The notes under the pieces: model-generated
Databases searched by the model: none
The model's input: only the letters and a program-made list of their open reading frames with translations
Told to the model about the DNA's origin: nothing
Shown here: positions 58,301 to 64,000 of the stretch, one piece after another
Layout of the letters: every line of letters starts with the position of its first letter
How positions within the stretch are numbered: the stretch's first letter is position 1
Program-made: the position numbers and the translations under genes
NCBI GenBank assembly: GCA_030142905.1
Contig: JASJOG010000168.1
Span: forward strand, 525,501 to 589,500
Reading direction: 5' to 3'
Source: Heliopora coerulea
Taxonomy: Eukaryota > Cnidaria > Anthozoa > Scleralcyonacea > Helioporidae
Length of the DNA stretch: 64,000 bases

Positions 58301-61300
58301 GTTTAACGTCCATCTGTCATTTCTGCCTATTGGAAGCGATCTCGTCACCAGTCCTAGCCCTTCAACCGCGAGCTGGTGGTACAGTTAGCATTTCCTCCGG
58401 ACAATCAGCGCCAGCTGACTCAGGTCAAACCACAGTTCGATCTATGCAAATCTTTGCCAATCTTCTTCATGCTTTCTCGTCCAATTCCAAAGACGAACCA
58501 CCTTGTGTGGAAAATCCTACGCCACTCCGCGAGGCTCGCGAAGGGTTATTGAGTGTTCTACCACGGGTCATTTCCACGCTTTTATCGTTGTGGGGTACGT
58601 GGAATCTTGATGAACCTTCAGATTTGCTGCCTTCCAGTATGGCCTTACTGGGAACGGCGAAGGTAAAGACTAAAATTCTGTTGTGTGGCTCTGGGAATGC
58701 AGTGCATTATTTGCTGTGTTGTGTTGTGTGTTGTTGTGTGTTGTTGTGCTGTGTTGTGGTATGTTGTGTTGTGTGTTGTTGTGCTGTGGTGTGGTGTGTT
58801 GTGTTGTGTTGTTGTGTTGTGTTGTGTTGTGCTGTGCTGTGGCATGTTGTGTTGTGGCATGTTGTGTTGTGGCATGTTGTGTTGTGGCATGTTGTGTTGT
58901 GGCATGTTGTGTTGAGTTGTGTTGTGTTGAGTTGTGTTGTGTTGTGTTGTGTCGCTTAGTGTTGTGTTGTTGTGTTGTGTTGTGTTGAGTTGTGTTGTGT
59001 TGAGTTGTGTTGTGTTGTGTTGTGTCGCTTAGTGTTGTGTTGTGTTGTTGTGTTCCGTTCCATTACGTTGCCCTTGTATTGTCTTTTGTTGTATAGTGTT
59101 GCGCCACGTCACAATTTCAAAATCATCATGAGAATATCCCTTCATCCTAAAAATCTTGACTGAAATTCCGATCTTCCTCTACTATTTTCAGGCCTTACGT
59201 CAAAGTATCCTCCAGCTGTTGACTCCTATCGCCATGACCCACACCATAGTATTCCTTGCCGCCATTGCTGACGTGTGGAACACTAAGAAACTAGCCGAGA
59301 AGGACCAGGAAACTAACTTTAAGACAAACTCGTTTCTTGGATTGTCTGATGATCAACTGAGAGTGATTACACTGGTATTAGACATTAAGGTGAGAGCCGT
59401 AAAATTTGCTTGAGAACGCGTAAGACCTAATCTTCTAATAAGCGATTTCATAAAATCGCAGTTTAGGTGGTTTTTGATGGTACGGTAGTGCTTGTTTATT
59501 GAATGCTGTGCCATTACGGGAATATGTGGAGAAATATACTGACGATCACAGACCTTGATTAAGCTGACAGTCCTCCAAAAATACTCTCTTAATCCCTAAC
59601 GGAAGTCGAATTCCCAAACTCTTGGGTAACATTTGTGCGCTCGTTTGCTAAATAAGCTGGGGTCGAAATAAGCGTGGGTGGAAAAAAGTTCAAGAGTCAA
59701 CAAGAGCGGGGAAAAGCGGAGTTAGTAGGATCATGGAAAAGACAATGCATTACGCAATCAAGTCCACAGGGATTGGAGGCGAGTTTTTATCCAACTTAAG
59801 TACACGAGATATTCTTGCGACAACTTAACGCTTATCCATGAGAGGATGTACAGTGTTTCAGTTCGATTTCAGGATCATCCTCAGAGTAATTTCAATTGCA
59901 CAATCAAACCTCGACACATAAAGTTCAAGTCGTAATTTTCCGATTAGAGAGTCGTTCCTAGAACGTACTAATGGAATATATGTAACTTTTGATTGTGGTT
60001 GTTCATTTCTTGACTACATGAGACGACTAGCTGGAAAACCTGATAAGTATACCCCGCTTATTCAGCGGACGAGAGAAGTCCTGAGTGATTGTACAACAAC
60101 TTGCTTGTCCTCATCCGGCGGGCGAAAGTTAGTATGCTCATTCAGAAAACGTGATTCCTTTTTTCCTCCAGGCATTGACCCTCGAGGTTGTTATAGACAC
60201 AGTGAAACAGATTCTTCACCAAGAGCTTGATAACCGTGACAAAGCTAGTAGCCACCAGCCAGGCTTTGAAGCAAGCCTCCTGCAGTTCATCCACGAGTTT
60301 CTCCAGCGCTCCCCAGTCAGCCACCTCACACAAGCCAAGAGTTCGTTCCTGGCTCTTCTCAAAGATGGTCTCCAGCTCAGTGTACCTCCTCCTGCTCTCT
60401 TTCTGTTGCTGGTCAATCTCTACTCGTACTACCAGAAGGTTCCCGGCAAGGAAGACAGAAAGTCACGCAAGGATAGCCAGGTAATGTCCGGACGTGAAAT
60501 GAAAGCTGCGTAACGTGTATCTGCATATGAAACAACGAGGGAAAAGTGAAAGGACAGTGATGAATACAGCTCGTAGAGACACTGATGTTAGGAGTGAATA
60601 TCGTTCATCAGAGTAAAACATAAGGATTAGTTCAAACTAGGAAGGTTATTTATACTATAGGGAACATGGACCAGTACTACTCCCGTTGCATTCGAAATGA
60701 AATTGGATGTATTGCTTAAGTCATGAATACTGTTGGCTATTCTTGGATAATCTCAAATCATTCCCGGATTTTCGTAATACTATCTTGGATCAGAGGCGGT
60801 TTACTTTGGATCTAGCTCAGGTTTTCTCCGGGCCATCTATGGTTTGTCTGTTGGTCTAAGTTCGTCTCATCTGTGGTTAGTCTTCCTTTGGGTCTATTGT
60901 TTATCTTCAGGACTGTTTCGGTTCATCTTCGGACTCAGTGTTTAGCAGCTTGTGGTGTTGTGGTTCCATTTAGTTTATTATCGAACCGTTATTGTTAGCA
61001 ATTGCATCGGTTTATCTTCTGACCTCCTGTGGGTATTGTTCGAGATTGTTGTAGGTTAACCGCGGGTATTCTTAGATTGTATTCGAGCAAACTTCAGGTT
61101 ATGCTAGGGTTGGTTTGGTCTACTGACAAAGTCAGGTCTTCTTTCATCTTTTGTTAAGGACGTAGCCCAACGCCTTATCGAAGCGTGTACAGCCGTTGCG
61201 GGATTGTCACTCGGGAGTTCCGCGTGGTTTCGCCGCAATCTGTCAGTTATTTCCCTACCAAATGCTTCTCCTGAGGAAGTTAGCGCGGGATCCGAAGGAG

Positions 61301-63285
61301 ATCAAGTGAATGGAGATATAAAATCTGAGTCTAACAGCAAGCCAGCCGCTGGAAGTACATCCAGCAAGCATAGCACGCAGGCATTGGTTGTCTTGGCTGA
61401 AGTTTTGGCTCCGTTATTGGATATGGTGTTCGGAAGGGAGGAAAAAGAAAGGGTGGTTAATTTTTTGATCCACGTCATGGGTAACGTAACACCTTACTTA
61501 CGCAATCACAGGTACGTTGCTTGGCAACCTCGTGCACAGGGTCAAAATGCCGGGAACAAATGGTCGTGAAAAGGGCTACCTGAGAATGTGCAATCTATTT
61601 TTGTCGCTTTTTTGAACTGGACCAAGTCCCTTAATTATGGTGTCGTTCATCTTAATTTCCTAAAATTTAAATAACTACATTTTAAAGAGAGATATATTTT
61701 GGAAATGTAGGAGCTTGGAGCTATCTTGAATGGTAGATGAACGTTCGTCAAGCTCCATCCTCAGAAAAACGATTTCTGAGCCCCAGACGAGGCTCGAACC
61801 CGCAACCCTCTGATGACCGATGACCATTGAATCTCCTGTCATCTTGGTCCAGCTCCTTAAAAATGGCACTGAAAACGAGATTTGTGGCTTGGTTGTTTTG
61901 GGTTTTTTTTTTTTCTCTATTTTTCTGTGCTGTTTTAAAGACTTGAAGATTTTAATGCTAAAGTTCGTTTAATTCGCTCTCAAACCTTTACTTAAACTTT
62001 GTGTTTTAGTTCCGCCAATGTACCAAGTTTTCGGGCCTGCTGTTCACTGTTGGCTTCCCTCAGCGGTTACCAATACACGCGAAAAGCGTGGCGCAAAGAA
62101 ACGTTCGAACTTTTTTTCGAAGCGAGCTTTTTTCAAATGGACACTGAGTGCATCGGAAACTGGCGTACCATCATCGACAATCTGTTCACTCAGGACCAGG
62201 CTTCCTTTCGAGAGCTCATGGCGCGCGCCACCGTCACTCCAAGCACAGCGATCAGCTTTTTCGGAAATCATGAACAGGTAAGGAAAGAGATTGAAAGTTT
62301 TGCGGTTTGTAAACGATATTTGATAGAAAAAAATATAAATTTCTTTGTAAAAGGGAGACTAAAGTGAAAAGTGATATTTTGTTAAAATATCCTTTGTGTT
62401 TAATATTGCTTTCTGTTCTCCTAATGAATTATTTGCGAAATTTTGAATGGAGAAATAACCGAATTTCTGGTCTTTCTTCAGGAAATGCAGCAACGAGCCC
62501 TCATGCTCAAACGCCTCTCGTTTGCAGTGTTTAGTAGTGAGCCGGATCAATACCAGTCCTCTTTGCCGGAAATGCAAGAACGTCTCGCTGAGTGCCTGCG
62601 CATGCCTCAAGTCCCAGTTCTCCACGAGCAGGTCTTCCTTTTCTTTCGGGTGTTGCTTGTGCGCATGTCTGACAACATGACGTCGATTTGGCCAATGATC
62701 ATCTCCGAAATGATCCACGTGTTCTTGTTGATGGAAAGCGACCTGCTGCAGTCGGATACACCATCACGTGACCAGCAAATATTCTACTCGGAGACGGTAC
62801 TCGGAGCCAGCGGTTACGTTAATTACAGTCAAGAGAAGTGGCTCGGTTTGTATTTGTCAGTGTGTAAGCTCCTTGACATGGCGCTGTGTCTGCCCCCGGA
62901 ACAGTTACCCCAGTTTCAAATGTACCGATGGGCTTTCGAAGGTTCGGCCAGTAAAAAACCGGACTCCGATCATGTGACAAACATCAGTACAGTGTTCACG
63001 CCTTATGTGAAACGAATCACGAAACTTCTTAAAAAGCGAAAGAACATTTATGTCTCGCGTAAAGCGCTCGAGTGTCACGCAGGACGGCCACTCCTGACGA
63101 TGTATCAACTTGAGTCAATCGACGAGCTCTTGCCGTTTCTTCGACTTCTCTCAAGTGACAGCAGGCTCATGCTAGACCTGCGCAGTGGCGAGAAGCACAG
63201 AGTGCGCAAGGCCAAGGTCACCACTTCCAGGAATTTTATCGAGAGACTTATAGAAAGAGACTTTCTTGAACCGTTGAAGGAATGA
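43372..63285 (+). CDS. DOP1: DOP1 (Dopey) family protein, complete 19-exon gene
   Basis: Exons: 43372-43509, 44537-44889, 45693-45882, 46412-47290, 47745-49122, 49540-49760, 50697-50849, 51150-51259, 53701-53751, 53844-54211, 54896-55213, 56821-57757, 58248-58662, 59192-59389, 60172-60480, 61159-61511, 62010-62277, 62482-63285 (exon 5, 47745-49122, is the longest). That is 18 coding exons by my count, summing to 7,443 nt or 2,480 residues, with phase kept at every GT-AG junction. N-terminal Dopey motifs are [39 protein letters not shown] and [13 protein letters not shown]; the conserved C-terminus ([15 protein letters not shown]) closes the protein. DOP1 proteins act with MON2 at the Golgi/endosome membrane in protein sorting and as a kinesin-1 adaptor. 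A charged, low-complexity region of about 260 residues fills much of the 47745-49122 exon. The gene is divergent to DCAF6. Confidence 0.95.
45104..45560. repeat. Purine-rich (GGAA/GAAA)n satellite in DOP1 intron 2
   Basis: Imperfect GGAAG, GAAAGAAA and AGGGAGG units cover most of the intron ahead of the exon at 45693. The Lys/Glu/Arg-rich ORFs are artefacts. Confidence 0.93.
45915..46195 (+). mobile_element. tRNA-derived SINE in DOP1 intron 3
   Basis: The head resembles a tRNA, with an A box at 45927-45938 (TGGCGCAGTGGT) and a B box at 45969-45978 (GGTTTGATTC) at normal spacing. The body contains GGTTTTTCTCCCGGTACTCC and GGTTTCCTCC, a motif common in metazoan SINE bodies, and the element ends in AAATAAAGACACTTGACC. 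No long poly(A) tail is present. The family is not named here. Confidence 0.75.
50150..50548. repeat. 24-bp minisatellite in DOP1 intron 6
   Basis: About 16 tandem copies of GATGGTGGTGTGGTGGTGAA plus TGTT, with two TCCATGG variants. The minus strand reads as a His/Thr/Pro repeat that has no support as a protein. A looser GGT-rich region precedes it (49860-50150). Confidence 0.95.
51444..53633 (-). mobile_element. Tigger/pogo-type DNA transposon, full length (2,190 bp), in a DOP1 intron
   Basis: Terminal inverted repeats CAGTGGTACCTGTTTTGAGA and its complement at the right end (TCTCAAAACAGGTACCACTG) are flanked by TA on both sides (51442-51443 and 53634-53635), the standard Tigger signature. 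Subterminal GGTCTCTC/GGTCGCTC repeats occur at both ends. The element encodes one transposase on the minus strand, opposite to DOP1, between DOP1 exons 51150-51259 and 53701-53751. Confidence 0.95.
51696..53262 (-). pseudogene. Tigger (TIGD/Jerky-like) transposase with one frameshift
   Basis: From the ATG at 53262 come a CENP-B N-terminal helix-turn-helix ([21 protein letters not shown]), a CENPB HTH-like second domain ([20 protein letters not shown]) and a DDE_1 catalytic core ([31 protein letters not shown]). Near 52140 the frame ends early at ..[11 protein letters not shown]. The expected continuation (TGFAVDDI..) lies in the overlapping frame 52208-51696 and runs to a natural acidic C-terminus. 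A single base loss in a short A run near 52135-52145 explains this. Otherwise the protein looks nearly intact, suggesting a fairly young copy. Confidence 0.85.
55229..55898. repeat. MITE-like element with CAGCGGCCCTCGAAATTT termini
   Basis: The left end CAGCGGCCCTCGAAATTTTC is mirrored at the right end (GAAATTTCGAGGGCTGG). Both subterminal regions carry GACGGCAA..TTGCCGTC palindromes. It starts only about 15 bp after the DOP1 donor at 55213, and has no coding capacity. Confidence 0.75.
55957..56147. repeat. MITE, copy 2 of the family at 4558-4746
   Basis: Ends AATGTCCGG..CCGGACATT are inverted copies, extended by CTGAATACAACTGCCAGAAT and its mirror near the right end. It matches the element at 4558-4746 along its length. 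Confidence 0.8.
58690..59060. repeat. (TGTTG)n pentanucleotide satellite in a DOP1 intron
   Basis: GTTGTGTTGTG-type units, with a higher-order GGCATGTTGTGTTGT repeated five times. Cys/Val-rich ORFs extending out of the preceding exon into it are artefacts beyond the donor at 58662. Confidence 0.95.
59755..59880. repeat. Partial copy of the tRNA-bearing palindrome
   Basis: The sequence from GTCCACAGGGATTGGAGGCG through CACGAGATATTCTTGCGACA to CATGAGAGGATGTACAGTG matches the inner left half of the element at 24230-24700, without the tRNA-like arm. Confidence 0.75.
61775..61862 (-). repeat. tRNA-derived SINE fragment
   Basis: Read on the minus strand it contains TTGCGGGTTCGAGCCTCG, a good B box and TPsiC arm, preceded by GGTCATCGGTCATCAGAGG. 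The motif CCTCYGATGACCG also occurs in DOP1 intron sequence near 51360, suggesting a dispersed family. No full tRNA cloverleaf is apparent. Confidence 0.45.
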
Positions 63286-64000
63286 GGGATTGAACACGGT
63301 TAGGCTTTTGTAAAGTCACTCGAGGAATTAGAAAGGGTATCGAGTAGGGGTGGTCGGAAGAAGGAACATCGTTGAGCCTGGGAACAAATGAGGAATTGGG
63401 TTTGACGGGAAGACTTGGAATAACAAGATAAAATTGATAGAGCCCCTGAAGAATGACAGATCGGACTTGGTTACGTAAAAACAGTCGAAAAAAACGCATA
63501 CGAAATTGAGACTACTTTGAAACTGGGAAAGATGGGCAGGTTGAGTTTTGTTAACAATGAATCATATATGCCCAGCCTCAGTTTCATTCTTTTGAATCCC
63601 ATTCAGTTTTACTCTTTGCTCTGAGCTATTGCCAGTTTCGAATGGACTTCAAAAGAAATTGAAACTGTGCGTCTAAAGTCATACACTGTGGTATTTATGT
63701 AATTGATCCAAATAACCAGGTAATGGAGGTTTACAAGGGCCTCAGGTGAGGAACTATGAGAAATTGAACGTGGTCTGAGTTGCGTCAGGGCAATATCCCG
63801 AAACATTAGTGTGGATAGAGAGTCATCCAGCAGGTAGCGCTCTCAGCATCAAATGAAACTTCGGTGGTTCAAAGCGCGGAGGGTGCTGTTCATGCGTTGG
63901 GAATTGTTCTCAGCATAAGCTGCCCGGGCTTTGAACCAGAGGACCCGAGATTACCTAATGACATGTGCATTTCTTTGAAAGGATGTTTTCCACTTCAGCG
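63286..64000. other. 3' flank of DOP1
   Basis: Presumed 3' untranslated and downstream sequence. No canonical AATAAA was found near the stop, and no further gene is recognised to the right edge. Confidence 0.5.

Overview
This is a 64 kb piece of nuclear DNA from an animal. It carries intron-rich genes with GT-AG (and one GC-AG) splice sites, abundant microsatellites, small inverted-repeat transposons, tRNA-derived SINEs and a Penelope-like retroelement. The repeat mix, and the presence of a fused nucleoside-phosphorylase/NB-ARC/TPR receptor, fit an anthozoan cnidarian, most probably a stony coral. That assignment is inference; no species marker is present.

Layout, left to right. 1-5.3 kb: a small bZIP (ATF2/ATF7-like) reading frame on the minus strand, a strong minus-strand heat-shock/CRE/TATA promoter candidate near 1.05 kb, and a decayed LTR-retrotransposon gag fragment among MITE-like repeats. 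5.3-13.1 kb (minus): a NLR-like STAND receptor built by joining three in-phase exons, with a purine-nucleoside-phosphorylase-like N-terminus, an NB-ARC-type ATPase and a long, highly homogenised array of 42-residue kinesin-light-chain-type TPRs. The array is cut by an in-frame TAG. 13.1-17.4 kb: no confident gene; one unassigned coiled-coil ORF, a mariner-like MITE and a tRNA-bearing palindrome. 17.6-18.5 kb (minus): an intronless retinol-dehydrogenase-like SDR. 19.35-29.64 kb (plus): a 14-exon furin/PC1-like proprotein convertase whose P domain is interrupted by about 200 extra residues. 30.68-40.9 kb (minus): a 12-exon DCAF6 (IQWD1/NRIP) orthologue, convergent with the convertase. 41.3-42.9 kb: two nearly identical 5'-truncated Penelope-like elements, head to head, in the shared upstream region of DCAF6 and the next gene. 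43.37-63.29 kb (plus): a complete 19-exon DOP1 (Dopey) gene of about 2,480 residues, whose introns hold a Tigger/pogo transposon, a SINE, MITEs and satellites.

The genes are not functionally clustered. RDH and the convertase are divergent, the convertase and DCAF6 convergent, DCAF6 and DOP1 divergent. The exon-intron models for the convertase, DCAF6 and DOP1 were built by hand from splice consensus and reading-frame continuity, and every junction keeps phase. The most unusual items are the PNP-NB-ARC-TPR receptor with its clonal TPR array and nonsense codon, the split P domain, the inverted Penelope dimer and the palindromes carrying tRNA-like arms.
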